Positions 1 to 11,176 are shown, counted from the first letter of the stretch. The stretch is DNA of 64,000 nucleotides from Parasponia andersonii (GCA_002914805.1 JXTB01000110.1:257672-321671); one strand, 5' to 3'. Notes: generated by a model not told the origin, from the sequence alone. Program-made: numbers and translations.

Positions 1-273
1 GTTTAAGTTACTAGCTTACCTCATTTTGACCCCATATTCTCATCTTTATGGCTACTAGGTTCATTATTTTATTCTTAATATTATTATTACTTAAGTCACT
101 GGCTTACCTCATTTTGACCCCATTTTCTCTTCTACATGGTTAGTAGGTTGTTGATTATTATTATTATTATTATTATTTTTATCTATTTCCTTTGCTGTAA
201 ATAAAAATTGTGAAAACTCAACTGTTAACAAAGGGTGAATTGTCATGCAGGGATAAGCTGAATTGTCATGCAG
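1..273. repeat. AT-rich flank with 88-bp tandem duplication
   Basis: Two diverged copies of one unit start near 3 and 91. Both contain the phrase 'cttacctcattttgacccca' and end in ATT-rich sequence; the second runs into an ATT microsatellite near 155-178. No coding signal is seen. The segment ends at the broken 5' edge of element A, where the 17-bp word tgaattgtcatgcaggg occurs twice (236-252 and 259-275). Confidence 0.7.
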
Positions 274-275
274 GG

Positions 276-720
276 TAGCGTCGATATCCTATTCCTTAGC
301 ACATTCGAGAATATGGGCCTGGATCGAAGCGCACTCAGGCCAACCTGTCAGCCGCTGTTCGCTTTCGACAGTACTAAGGTCAGCCCCTTGGGCATCGTGA
401 CCCTGAAGGTCTGCGCTGCTGAGAGATGCTTGGACGTGGACTTCGTCGTCATTGACTGCCAGTCCTCCTTCAACGTCATCATGGGAAGGGGATGGATCCA
501 CGCCATGCATGGGGTTGCTTCCACCCTCCACCAGGTCTTAAGATGTCTATCAAAGGATGGTACCTATACGATAGACATCAAGAGAGATCAGGCCTCCGCA
601 AGGAAATGCTTTTCAATCGCCCTGAGGGGAGCCGACGCGAGTGCAAGCACCTCGACCGGGGACAGATCGCAATCAAAGGACCGCCCGCCAGCGTACATGA
701 AGTGAATCGAAGAGGAGTCT
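276..720 (+). pseudogene. Element A: aspartic protease region of pol (fossil)
   Basis: The translated region carries the gypsy-type protease context, with DFVVIDCQSSFNVIMGR (the family's 'YNAILGR'-like segment) followed by WIHAM. The same segment is present in element B at about 46150-46660 on the other strand. The fossil's 5' truncation removes everything upstream. Confidence 0.75.
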
Positions 721-879
721 GACGGTCCGGAATCCACGATCGAGGAGCTGGTAGCAGTCCCTTTGAAAGAGGCAGTTTCGACGAAGGTGGTTCTAATCGG
801 GGCCTTATTGCCCGAGGAGCAAAAGAACGAGATGTTGGGATTCCTGAAGCAGAACAAGGACGTCTTTGCGCGGTCCCAT

Positions 880-2150
880 GATGACATGCTCGAGATAGAC
901 CCTGCGCACACCTGCCACCGGCTGAACATAGACTCCAATTTCCCTTTAGTCAGGCAGAAACCCCGAAGGTTCGCACCAGAGAAAAACAGGGCGATCAACA
1001 AGGAGGTGGAGAAGCTGCTGGAGAACGGTCTGATCAGGGAATGTGTGTACCCGTGTTGGGTCTCCAACCTGGTGGAGGTGAAAAAGAAAAACGGCGACGA
1101 CCGTATTTGCATAGACTTCACCAACCTGAACAAGGCCTGTCCGAAGGATAATTTCCCCCTACCAAGAATCGACCAAATGGTTTATGCGACAGCGAGATTC
1201 GACAGAATGAGCTTTTTGGATGCCTATTCTGGGTACAACCAGATCCCCCTATATGCAGAAGACCAGATGCACACGAATTTTATCACGGAGCGCGGTCTGT
1301 ACTGCTATAGGCGTATGCCATTTTGCTTGAAGAACGCATGGGCAACCTACCAAAGGTTTATGAATAAGATGTTCACCGGGCTACTAGGGAAGACTATGGA
1401 GGTCTATATCGATGACATGGTCTTGAAGAGCAGAGAAGATTCAGACTATCTGAGACACCTAGACGAAATTTTTTAGATTCGGAGGCAATATCGAATGCAT
1501 CTGAATCCCAAGAAATGCGCGTTTAAGGTGTCCTCTTGTCAATTCCTAGGGTATATCATGAGCAGGAGGGGTATTGAGGCAAACTTGACCCAGCTGACCT
1601 CGATCGCATATGTGCAGAGACCCTCGACCATTCGAGAGGTCCAATGCCTGGTTGGGAAGATAGCCGCTCTCAGCCGATTCGTCTCCAAGATGTCCGACCG
1701 ATGCAAGCCTTTCTTCCAATGCTTGAAGAAAAGCTCTACTGTCGTCTGGGGGGAGGAACAGGACAGGGTACTGACAGATCTCAAACTGTATTTGAGTCAC
1801 CCACCTAGCCTGGCTTCCCCAGCAGAGGGGGAGCGCTTGTACACTTATTTAGTAGTATCCGAAGTAGCGATCAGCACCGTACTGTTCATCGAGGAAGATG
1901 GCAAACAGAAATCAGTGTTTTATATAAGCCGAATGCTCTTAGATGCCGAGACGCGATATAGTGTGGCAGAAAAGCTGGTCCTCACTCTGGTCAATGCTAA
2001 AAAGAAACTCTGGCAGTACTTTGAGGCATACTCGGTCACTGTGTATACGGATTTCCCCATCTGGCAAATTTTGGCCAAGCCAGACCTATCGGGACGACTG
2101 ACCAAGTGGGCCATCGAGCTGGGAATATACGACATCGAGTATCGGCCTTG
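880..2150 (+). pseudogene. Element A: reverse transcriptase and gypsy RNase H region (fossil)
   Basis: RT hallmarks are visible: a FPLPRIDQMV segment, the SGYNQIPL region, and the catalytic YIDDMV box near 1407-1424. They are followed by the connection segment (KCAFKVSSCQFLGYIMSRRGIE) and the RNase H-like stretch with ETRYSVAEKLVL. This domain order is that of Ty3/gypsy pol. The copy is broken. Confidence 0.88.
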
Positions 2151-2229
2151 AGCGGCAAAGAAAGGACAAGTCATGGTAGCTTTTTTAATGGAAATCGAAT
2201 CCTTCGGTGAGCTGCACGACCCGTTTCAG

Positions 2230-2680
2230 ATATCTCAACTTCGCCCCCCTTCAGCCTGGACGCTCTATACCGACGGATCCACGAATGCCTCAGGGTCAGG
2301 TATCGGGATAGTCCTGCAGACCCCAACGGGTCTCAGAGTTGAGAAGGCATTGAGGCTCGGCTTCCAGGCGACTAACAATGAGGCAGAGTATGAGGCACTG
2401 CTGCAAGGCCTTGAGCTAGCACTGCACTTCGGAGTGGAGAACATCGCAGTAAAGACTGACTCGCAGTTGATCGCGGGTCAGGTCAGGGGAAACTTCGAAG
2501 TAAAAGAACCGAGGTTGCACAGGTACTTCTCCAAGGTAATGAGGGCAAAAGCTCACTTTAGCAATTTCGATATTGAACCGATTCCCAGGGAGATGAACCA
2601 GAGGGCCGACGAGCTAGCTAAGAGTGCGTCAATCGGGGGTACGGCCGGAAGCATAGAAGTTCTCCTAGAAGGTGAGAACA
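2230..2680 (+). pseudogene. Element A: second (archaeal/plant-type) RNase H domain (fossil)
   Basis: This region reads WTLYTDGSTNASGSGIG, then NNEAEYEALLQGLELA, then KTDSQLIAGQV. These are the D-E-D style active-site segments of a type I RNase H of the plant/archaeal kind. It lies after the usual gypsy RNase H. A doubled RNase H in this position is a known mark of Tat-lineage elements. Confidence 0.85.
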
Positions 2681-2869
2681 TGGAGGACCCCCCGCAGACC
2701 CTGCACGCCATGTGTTTGCAACCGGAACTGCTGACGAAGGGTGGATGAAACCCATCACCCAGTATTTGACGTTGGGGAACCTGCCCGCAAACCCCCGAGA
2801 AGCAAGGTCAGTCAGATTGAAGGCTGCCAGGTACACGATGGTGGGGGAACAACTATACAGGAGATCGAC

Positions 2870-3970
2870 AATGGGTCTGATGCTGCGGTGTATAGGTCCC
2901 GTCGAAGCGCAAAAGCTGATGGAGGAAATCCACGAGGAAGTATGCGGCAACCACTCTGGCGGACGTAGCCTCACCCACAAGGCTCTAATAGCCGGATACT
3001 TCTTGCCATACATGATGACAGAGGCAGCCCGATTCGTCAAGAAATGTGATAAGTGCCAGAGGTTTGCCCCAATGAAATGCCAGCCCGCAGAGGTACTTCA
3101 TTCGAATATAACTCCTTGGCCGTTTGCCAAATGGTGTCTGGACATCGTCGGAGAGCTCCCCAGAAGTCCAGGGAGAAGGAGGTATGTCTTGCTGGCCACG
3201 GATTACTTCACCAAATGGGTAGAGGCTGAAGCCTACGCGACCGTTAGTAAGACAGACATGATTAACTTCATCTGGAAGAACATAATCTATCGATTCGGGA
3301 TCCCGAAAGAGATACACGCCAATCATGGCACACAGTTCCAAAATGTCAAGCTCAAGGAGTTGTGCGAGCTGTATGATATAAGGCTCAGTTTCTCTTCCGT
3401 GAACTACCCTCAGGGGGAACGGCCAAGCAGAGGCAACGAACAAAGCCATATTCAGCAACATCAAAAAGAACTTGCAGGAGGCTAAAGGCAAGAGGTTAGA
3501 AGAACTGCCGGTCGTTGTGTGGGCCCATCGAACCACGGAGCAGAGGTCGACTGGAAGAACGCCATTCGCCATGGTCTATAGATCAGAGGCTGTGAACCCG
3601 ACCGAGGTCGGCCTCCCGACCCTCCGCTCCAAAGTGGTAAGAGATGCCCCCTTAAACGAATGCCAACTAAGCCGCAACACAGACCTCCTGGAAGAAATGA
3701 GAAACATGGCCCTGGTCCACCTGGCTTCATACCACCAGCAGGCTAGGTTTTACTACGCAAAAAAGGTTAGTGCTCGACGATTTAATGTCGGGGATTTGGT
3801 CCTGAAAGTTAGAACAGGGAATTTCTCGAAACTGGACTCCAATTAGATCGGACCCTATGAGGTGATCAAAGCACTCGACAATGGTGCGTATATCCTGAAA
3901 GAACTCAAGATCAGGAAAAACTTGCCGAACACGTGGAACGCTCAGCACTTGAAAAAGTATCACGTGTAAG
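2870..3970 (+). pseudogene. Element A: integrase region (fossil)
   Basis: A zinc-binding N-terminal segment (H...H...CDKCQRF near 2950-3060) is followed by the catalytic core start (WPFAKWCLDIVGELP, then ATDYFTKWVEAEAYA). Next come a conserved WAHRTTEQRSTGRTPF block near 3520-3570 and a C-terminal tail near 3780-3966 (FNVGDLVL, NTWNAQHLKKYH), all typical of gypsy integrases. The copy is broken. Confidence 0.87.
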
Positions 3971-3984
3971 ACGCATGCATATGA

Positions 3985-4380
3985 TGTAAGACCATGTGAA
4001 TGCTTATATTATTGAAAAGCTTAAATCCAAAATAGGTCAAGTTCCCTTTTTGCCGCATGGATTCATCTTTTGGATTGCTATGGAAAAGGGGTCTGCCCAC
4101 AGTGGCAGACCCCATGCACTATTAACGCGTGAGACCCATGTGAACGCTTATATTATTAAAAAGCTTGATTTCGAAACAGGTTAGGTCTTCTGCCGCACGG
4201 AAAAATCATACCGGGTTACCACGGAAAAGGGTCTGCCTACAGTGGCAGACTCTACGTTTTATTTACACAGGCAAAAAATCATACCAGGCTGCTATAGAAA
4301 AGGGTCCGCCCACAGTGGCAGACCTCACGCCTTAGTTGCACAGGTAAAAAATCATACCGGGTTGCCACGGAAAAGGGTCT
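3985..4380 (+). repeat. Element A: hairpin repeats after integrase
   Basis: A word of the form GGTCTGCC-cacagt-GGCAGACC recurs near 4088-4113, 4229 and 4305. The first copy has a perfect 10-bp stem (4088-4097 and 4104-4113) and a 6-base loop. Two copies of 'gaaYgcttatattattRaaaagctt'-type sequence lie between them. Element B has the matching stem word near 42753-42776. No coding role is supported. Confidence 0.75.
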
Positions 4381-4399
4381 ACCATAGTTGCGGACCATA

Positions 4400-5045
4400 C
4401 GCACTACTCGCACAATCAACGATCGTATTATGGGAATCACATCGTGCAATAAAATGCTTGCCGATGGCCCGAGAAAATGTACAAAGAGGAAAGAGCTGCG
4501 CAACCAAAAACTTGCCAGTAGACCTCGAAAACGATCGTACAATGGGGATCATATCGCTTGTCGATGACCCGAGAAAACGTACGAAGAGGAAAGAGCTGCG
4601 CAACCAAAAACTTGCCAGCAGACCTCGGAAACGGTCATACTATGGGGATCACGTCGCTTGTCGACGACCCGAGAAAACGTACGAAGAGAAAAGAGCTGCG
4701 CAACCAAAAACTTGCCAGCAGATCTCGAAAACGGTCGTACTATGGGGATCACGTCGCTTGTCGACGACCTGAGAAAATGTACGAAGAAGAAGGAGCTGCG
4801 CAACCAAAACTTGCCAACAGACCTTGAAAACGATCGTACTATGGGAATCACATCGTGCAATAAAATGTTTGCCAATGGCCCGAGAAAATGTACGAAGAGG
4901 GAAGAACTGTGCAACCAAAAACTTGCCAGTAGTCTTCAAAACGATCGTACTATGGGAATCGCATCGCGCAATAAAACGCTTGCCGATGACCCGAGAAAAA
5001 GTACGAGGAGAAAAGGGCTGTGCAACCCAAAAGCTTGCCAGGAGA
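4400..5045 (+). repeat. Element A: about 100-bp tandem repeat, six copies
   Basis: The word 'gctgcgcaaccaaaaacttg' and neighbouring 'cccgagaaaa(t/c)gtacgaagag' recur with starts near 4480, 4579, 4678, 4778, 4898 and 5005, so the period is about 99-120 bp. The array follows the hairpin repeats and precedes the 75-bp array. Open reading frames across it arise from the repeat itself and are not taken as genes. Element B has a related array near 42300-42740. Confidence 0.85.
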
Positions 5046-5335
5046 CCCTCTAAGAAACATTTTAGCTATACGAAGAGCTAAAGGAAAGCAGGGTCGAGAT
5101 CTACCCCTTGGAAGTGGACCCTCCCTAAGGAACATTTTAGCTATACGAATAGCTAAAGGAAAGCAGGGTCAGGATCCACCCGTTGGAAGTAGACCTTCCC
5201 TAAGGAATATTTTAGCTATACGAATGGCTAAAGGAAAGCAGGGTCGGGATCCACCCGTTGGAAGTGGACCCTCCCTAAGGAATATTTTAGCTATACGAAG
5301 AGCTAAAGGAAAGCAGGCTCTACCCAGGGGATAGT
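5046..5335 (+). repeat. Element A: 75-bp tandem repeat, four copies, each with a hairpin
   Basis: Copies start near 5050, 5125, 5200 and 5275, exactly 75 bp apart. Each holds the inverted word tttagct-atacgaNN-agctaaa. Because 75 is a multiple of three, the array reads as a repeated 25-residue peptide, which I regard as incidental. Element B keeps three copies of a similar unit with a 74-75 bp period (41998, 42072, 42146). Confidence 0.85.
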
Positions 5336-5479
5336 TTAATTGCACATGGGCAGGATGTGAACGGATTTGGAGTCTACCCATTGGAAGTAGTCCAGTACCA
5401 GACCAAATGTGAAGAGAGAAATTAAGATTAAAGTCTGTTTATTATGTCCTAAAAATACAAAGCGCACGGTCAACAGTGG

Positions 5480-8337
5480 CGCGTGCTCGTAAGCCCTATT
5501 TACGGGAGGCAAGTCGCGAACGGACTCATAGAGAGACATCAGAGCAGTAGTGCCCTGTTTGTTCCTAGTAAGAACCGAGCCCAGGCCTTCTCCTTTGCAG
5601 TGACGGGTCCAAACAATAGTCGATCAATCCCTGGTGCTGGTTCCGAGCGCGGTCCCATTTGGGGTCGGAGAAGTCAAGCCACACGCGTGGGTCGAACTCT
5701 GCCAAAACAAGTCATAACAGAAGTTATACCTCCTTAAAACTGGATGAGCCAAAGCTCACATCCCTATCTCCGGAACTAATCCTGTCAGTTATAGCTCAAG
5801 GAGGACTCACTAATAGTCCAAAATTGTGTCCATCCGAGTCATCCATAATTATTTATACAGACGGCTATAACATGGTTTGACTTCACCCCAGACGCGGTCA
5901 ACAAAGAAAAAGAAAATAGACTAAAGAGAATTGCACTGTTCTTATTATTTATATGGAGGGTTACAACGAGGGTCAGCTTTACAAATATACAAAATTAGGG
6001 ACCCTAATTACCTCCGGCCAGGGGAGCGCAGCCACTCCCGGCGCTTGGACCAGCCCCGGTGAAGGGTGTCGTACCAGGGTCGGCTTCATCACTGGATAAA
6101 ATGACCGCACTAAACCCCTCACCAGTTGAGGCTCCGATATAAATCGAAGTCAGTCCTCAACTCGGCAAGGGCGGCCTCGCTGCACTCGGCCAGTGCAGAG
6201 CAGGAGTTCAGCTCCTCGGTCAAATCCCTGACGCGAGAGGAATAGAAAGACTGGATGGTAGCCAGCTACAAGTTAAACGAAAAAAGGGGGGTCAGCGTCT
6301 AGCAAGGATGCTAAGAAACTTAGAGGCAACCGAATGAACCAAACCTACGCGAAGGTACGGCTGGCGACAAGCTCGACGTTCTCCAAAGAGAGCGCCTTAG
6401 CTTCCGCTCCACGGCTAGACCCTCTTTTTGGGCGTTGCCCACGCCTGAGGAACACGGCTCCGCCCCGCCAACCGTGAGGGCACCCTCTCCCCCAGCTGGA
6501 CATGTCTCCGAAGTAGCGGTGGCAGGGACGAAGGAAAGCCGAGCATCGCCGAGCGCGCAGTCGGCGGTGGCAGGGGGCAGCATATCCTTGGTAGAAGACG
6601 CCACGGCAGCCCCCGCTATGTCAGCAATTTCGGTTGCCGTCCCCCTTGGAGCACCGCCCAAGTGTGATTTTTCGGTCTTGCCTTGACCATTCCCTTCCGA
6701 CGGGCCATTGCGCGCGGACCTTCTTCTCTTCAGGAGAGTCAGTGTGGCCCCGTCATCATCGCTATCAGAAGAAGGGGCGACCCTTCCCCTCTTCTCCGCC
6801 GGGCCCTCTATTTCTTTGGATGAGCCAGCCTCATGGCGCCGCTTTATTGGGACCGGAGGGGGGGAAGACAGCCGAGATTTCAACCTCGGAGCCCCCCCCC
6901 CCCCACTGAGCTTGGCGATCTCCCCACCAAGGTGAGCAGCACTCGACCCCGCGCTCGTTTTCAAACCAGAGTCGGGGGAGGAAGAGGTTGGTACAGCAGA
7001 CCCCCCGGGCAGACTCAGGGGCATTCCATTGCCATGTACGACCCGTGTGGCCGGCGTCTCCCTAGACGGAGGTTCGCTTGCTCTGGAGCGGGGGACCATG
7101 GGCACTTCATCCTCTGAAGGCACCACGAGACGACGACCGACGGTTGCCTTGGGGAGAGCCTTATGCCCCACAATACCCCCCTTGATGGGAGAGGGGTCTG
7201 CCGATGGGCCCGTCTCAGAACCTATAAAAAACAACCAACATATTTAGATCACGGTCATAACCCGATCGACTAAGCTCAAGGATGCGGAAATGAACCCACC
7301 TCTAGCCCTCTTAGGGGCAGCGGATTCTTCCCTACGGAGCTTGATGCACTCTTCGGCCACGAAACTCACAGCCTCTTCGAGCTCGTGGCTAGTCGGCATC
7401 ACCAGGTCATTGGAGTCTGCCAACTGGCTTGAAGCCGTAACCTGACGAACCACCATGGCGATGTGGTCGTGCTCGTCCCGATGGAATCGGTTCAGGGCAG
7501 ATGCATCAAATCGCCTCTGCAGGTGCTTCGTGATAACCTAGGTGTCCAGGAGGAAGGGAAGGTATAAGACCATCCTGGGCATCATATTCATCACCAGGGG
7601 GTTGAGGACAGCCTGGATGTGTCGGCAGCCTCCAGGAGATCCGAAGATGACGATCTCTTCCAAGCCTTTGAGCCACCCCGCCGACAAATGCGGCTCGAAC
7701 CTGTTTTCTTCTGCAGAGGCTACACAAGACAAAATAATGTGAGCAATAACAGACGAGGAGAACGTAGACTCAAAAATCACGACCTAGCACTTACTCTGCA
7801 GGAAAACTGAGGGAATTTGGAAGTGCTCTCCATTTACCCAAGGGGAGCACCACGTCCCTCCAACGGTGTATAGCCTAGAGTGGGAGTCCCATTGCTTGTC
7901 TGACCTCGGCAAGCCCCAGAAGATATGACGTCCCGGGAGTGGTTGAAGGTAAAAGGTGGGGTAGGAACTCTTTTTGGGGATGAGGGTGAGTTTGATAACA
8001 TAAAAGACCACCTCCAGATCGATATGCAGGTTATAAAGAACTGACAGGGCGGAGAGCCCCATCAGAATCATGACCCCGTTTGCATTTAACTGCATCGGGT
8101 GGATCCCCGTCAAAGCGAAAAATTGGTGGATCAAAGGAGGAAGAGGGAATCGCAGCAATTCCAGATTTTTTTTCCTAAAATAATAGAGCCTTCAGGGGCA
8201 GAGGAACGTAGATACCAGTCCGCGAGGCCCTCAAACCTTTGTAGCGTGACTCCGCCGGGGAGGCAGAGCTGCCTCCACAGTGAATCCAACTCCGAGTCTA
8301 CGACGGGGCGCAATTCTTGATTCTGATCTGAGGCCAT
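5480..8337 (-). pseudogene. Element A: antisense extra ORF (aORF), putative gypsy-type 'transposase' domain, intron-bearing (fossil)
   Basis: On the strand opposite pol a separate unit begins with MASDQNQELRP at 8337. It then carries a segment rich in FPLPPLIHQFF, GIHPMQLNANG and GLPRSDKQWD, which resembles the plant domain called 'putative gypsy type transposon' (recalled as PF04195). A long low-complexity Ser/Pro/Lys-rich middle and a coiled-coil-like tail follow. Three predicted GT-AG introns (on the minus strand) lie at 7720-7794, 7222-7299 and 6266-6344, each matching one in element B. A conserved TATA box sits about 125 bp upstream. Function is unknown; antisense extra ORFs are a known trait of some Tat-lineage elements. 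The copy is broken. Confidence 0.72.
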
Positions 8338-8459
8338 TGTTCAGGATACGATCGAAAGAGCAAAAGTCTCTAGAAAGGGGGAAGTCGGAAACCCTAGGAT
8401 TTTACGAGGCTAGAATAATTGAAGATTTTAGTAAAGTAGCACATGAGTGTAAATGCGGC

Positions 8460-8466
8460 TTTTATA
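8460..8466 (-). promoter_or_regulatory. Element A: TATA box of the antisense aORF
   Basis: On the minus strand the sequence reads CTCTATAAAAGCCGC. The same word occurs in element B at 37984-37998, at nearly the same distance (about 125-130 bp) from the aORF start codon. Conservation between two diverged copies supports a real core promoter. No start site is known. Confidence 0.6.
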
Positions 8467-8654
8467 GAGGGGGAGCCGAAGAGTTTTTCTGGAAAAGGGG
8501 AGAGCAAAGGAGACCGAACAGTCGGAATATCGAAATTTAAAAAATTTTGTGACATGGGATGGCGTGCCTCCGCGTCGGCAAGGGGGAGCCATGTGTATCC
8601 CTCAAATTAGAAGAACGGAGAAATGATTTCCCCACTTGATGGATACGAATCCAT

Positions 8655-8676
8655 TAAGTAGGGAAATAGGGGCAGT
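8655..8676 (+). other. Element A: polypurine tract before the 3' LTR
   Basis: The purine-rich stretch agtagggaaataggggcagt directly precedes the LTR start TGTGGG. Element B has the same arrangement on the other strand (37759-37780). This is the expected plus-strand primer site. Confidence 0.7.
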
Positions 8677-9503
8677 TGTGGGACCCGTTCCCAAATCATA
8701 CACCACGTGGACGATTAAGTGGCAGAACAGGTCACAAACGGGGCCCACCGTCCGACATGTGTCGAGAGTGACTAGCTAAAAACCACGCGAGTCGCACGTG
8801 GTACCACATTGGCCATTGGGCTGTCTGAGGTTAGGGCTGAGCCCATCCCAAACCCTGGATGGACTCAGCCTAGTCTGATTCTTACCTTGACAGCTGGGGG
8901 TCGGAAGCCCCAAGGGTCTTCCACTAGAACACAATGGAAAACAACTCACAGCTGCAGACTCAGAAAGAACTTTTTAATGCGATCTTGAGTAGGTGTGCAT
9001 AGGGGGCAAGCCGTCCTGACAGAACGACGATTTGTCCAAATCTCGCCCCTGACAGACTCGAGCCATAGGGGACGGTGGAAACTAGGCTACAGCAGTGCAT
9101 GGGGGATCACGGTAATCTCGGCCCGTGACCTCTGGAGAAAGTCTTGAGGAAAAAGATACTCGGTCATGAGATTGAGAACCAGGAGGTTCACAATTTCAGG
9201 ACTATATATATATGAGTCGTGCGTTCCCAAGAGGAGGCATGTACATATACAAAAAGAAATATTTAAAAGTTTACGAGCAAGAAACAAAGATATACTCATA
9301 TAGAACTAAATCCTTGCTACCCTGAATCAAATAAAGACCACTGACTTAAGCATCGGAGAGTCTTTGCAGGTGGCCACCCCCGCCTCTCCGACCCTGCCTG
9401 AAGTTCAGAGTACTTTGGAATAGCAAGGACACGTGGACAGTTGGATGACATAGCATCAGTGGTTCAGAGACACGTAGATGGCTGGTGAGAAACCGATCCA
9501 ATA
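8677..9503 (+). mobile_element. Element A: 3' LTR (fossil)
   Basis: It begins TGTGGG after the polypurine tract and aligns along its length with the reverse complement of element B's LTRs. Shared words include cacgtgg, ggctgtctgagg, the TATA-like ggactatatatatatgag (9200-9217) and the terminal ggctggtgaga. Length is about 827 bp. The right edge (9503) is set by alignment to the B LTR ends and could be off by a few bases. Confidence 0.8.
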
Positions 9504-9642
9504 ATAAGGGATGTAATATAAGGGACGTTTATTTTTATACGCCAATGATGTGGAGAAGAAATTTTTCTCAGTTATGTGTATTTTTTGTATCTTATTTTTA
9601 TTTTGAGATAATGGGTTTTCTTTTTATAATTTTTCTTATATT

Positions 9643-10391
9643 TTTTTTGAAGGAGAAACTCTTTTATTACAAATAAGAAGATAGTTCAATACCTATAAAA
9701 AGTTTTTGATTACAAAGTAAACAACTATAAAAAACTGAGTAAGGTTTTCAGAAGAAATTTGCGTACTAGGATCTTGGCAAAATCGACTCAGGAGAAGAGG
9801 ATTTATGCAGGTCACTGTTGTTGTGTATTCCAATAAAGCTTTAAGAATCAACCGTTGACTCGTTGTGACCCTTCACTTAACATTCGTTGTTGGTGTTTCT
9901 TGTTTCACATCAAAGAATCATCAGAGGGCAAATACTACTATAACACTATCTAGATCTAGGCAAAAAACATACTAAAAGGATCTATATTACGAGATCCATT
10001 ATAAACCATCATAGACCCAAATCTAGATATACTAAAATAATAACAACAAACAATAAACTACACACCACTATAGAAAAAACTAAAAATCACACAAATCACT
10101 GTAGATCAAGATCTGAATGTACTAAGACTACCCTAGATTTAGATCTAAGTAGAAGATTACTTTTCTAAATAGGAGGATTATTTGACAATAAAACTGAAAA
10201 TACAAAAAGAAACTGAGAAAACCTATACCAGAGAGAGGGAATACCCTCTTCCTCGATAGAAGAGGCACCTGCTAGCGGAAGAAGTGAGGAAGAGCTGCGG
10301 GAGAAGAAATGACTGTTGGTGAAAGAAAGCAGCAGACTCGGTTTTAGAGAGAAGATAGCACTTCTCTTTCTAAAACTGGTGTTGATTTTCC
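9643..10391 (-). mobile_element. Retroposon copy 1: poly(A)-tailed non-LTR element, about 749 bp
   Basis: The element is flanked by a perfect 15-bp direct repeat, aatttttcttatatt, at 9628-9642 and 10392-10406. A T-run at its left edge is a poly(A) tail on the minus strand. These are the signs of target-primed insertion. Sequence near 10165-10300 (aggattatttgacaataaaa, then gaagaggcacctgct) matches a second copy at 62335-62833. No reverse transcriptase is seen, so it is either a non-autonomous LINE derivative or a long SINE. Which one is open. Confidence 0.75.
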
Positions 10392-10479
10392 AATTTTTCT
10401 TATATTAATAATGACATTAAAATAATTTGATTTAAATTTAATTGCAAAAAAAAATACCACAATGTTTTTAAATCTCGAA

Positions 10480-11130
10480 AATTAATAATTGACATTTGTA
10501 ATTACTCTTGATTTTTGAATTTTGTAAATTAATTTCCCTATAATTGAGATTCCTACAAATTAATATCTTTACACTTGAGATTCTTACAAATTTGTACCCT
10601 TAATATCCAATTTACTGTTTTAAAAGTACAAAGATGGTAATATCCTCATAAACTTAATAAAAACTTATTAAACCCTAATAAAATTTCTAAAAAATATTTT
10701 ATAGTTAGTTTATTTAATTTTTCAAAAATTAAAATAAAAAATCAGAATAAGAGATCAAAAGGGTTATTTAATTTTATCAATTTTTAACTTTATCTTTTAG
10801 TTAGGGCTGTAGTTTAGTGCATTCTTTTTTATTGTTGACCAAGAAAAGAATACTTACAAACATTTTCTCATAATATATTAACATTTAAATATTTTAAATA
10901 AGTTAATAAAGTTACTTGCATCTTTTAACTTGCTTGTGGTATTAATTTGTAAATAAAAATTAAGGTATTAGTTTGCAGGAATTTAAAAATAAGGTTATTA
11001 GTTTTCAGAATTCAAAGATCAAAGTATTAATTTTCAAAAATTATAAATGTTAGCATATTAATTCGCACGAAGTTCAAAGGCATAGTATTTATTTCGGAAA
11101 AGTTAAAAATCCAAGTATTACTTCTAATAT
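10480..11130. repeat. Inverted arrays of a degenerate 30-bp unit (foldback-like)
   Basis: The left arm (about 10480-10615) repeats a unit like 'gagattcctacaaattaat'. The right arm (about 10935-11130) repeats its reverse complement, 'attagtttgcaggaattt', about six times with a period near 30. The spacer between the arms is AT-rich. No coding signal or clear target duplication was found. Confidence 0.5.
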
Positions 11131-11176
11131 TAATTAACCATTTGGTTGTATGTATTTCTTATTAGAATAAAATATA

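Larger units (their letters stand above)
274..9503 (+). mobile_element. Element A: 5'-truncated Ty3/gypsy Tat-lineage LTR retrotransposon (fossil)
   Basis: A long Ty3/gypsy element reading rightward. Parts in order are protease, reverse transcriptase, RNase H, a second plant-type RNase H, integrase, hairpin and tandem repeats, an antisense extra ORF, a purine-rich tract and a 3' LTR. The second RNase H and the aORF between integrase and 3' LTR place it in the Tat lineage. Gag and the 5' LTR are absent, because homology to element B starts inside the protease region near 274. It is broken: pol carries about half a dozen interruptions and the aORF several more. With only one LTR it cannot be dated from LTR divergence, but its LTR looks clearly more distant from those of element B than B's two LTRs are from each other. 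Confidence 0.88.

Noticed and set aside
588-1133. 181-codon open frame on the minus strand over element A pol
   Set aside because: It is a shadow of the RT/protease reading on the plus strand and resembles no family.
4242-5334. Overlapping open frames across the tandem arrays of element A
   Set aside because: They arise because the units lack stops in some frames and the 75-bp period is a multiple of three. There is no matching protein family and the equivalent array in element B does not preserve one frame.
4400-5335. CRISPR-like array
   Set aside because: The copies are contiguous tandem units in a plant retrotransposon, without unique spacers or cas genes.
6435-7247. Several plus-strand open frames in GC-rich sequence
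   Set aside because: They are shadows of the minus-strand aORF, whose counterpart in element B reads on the aORF strand.
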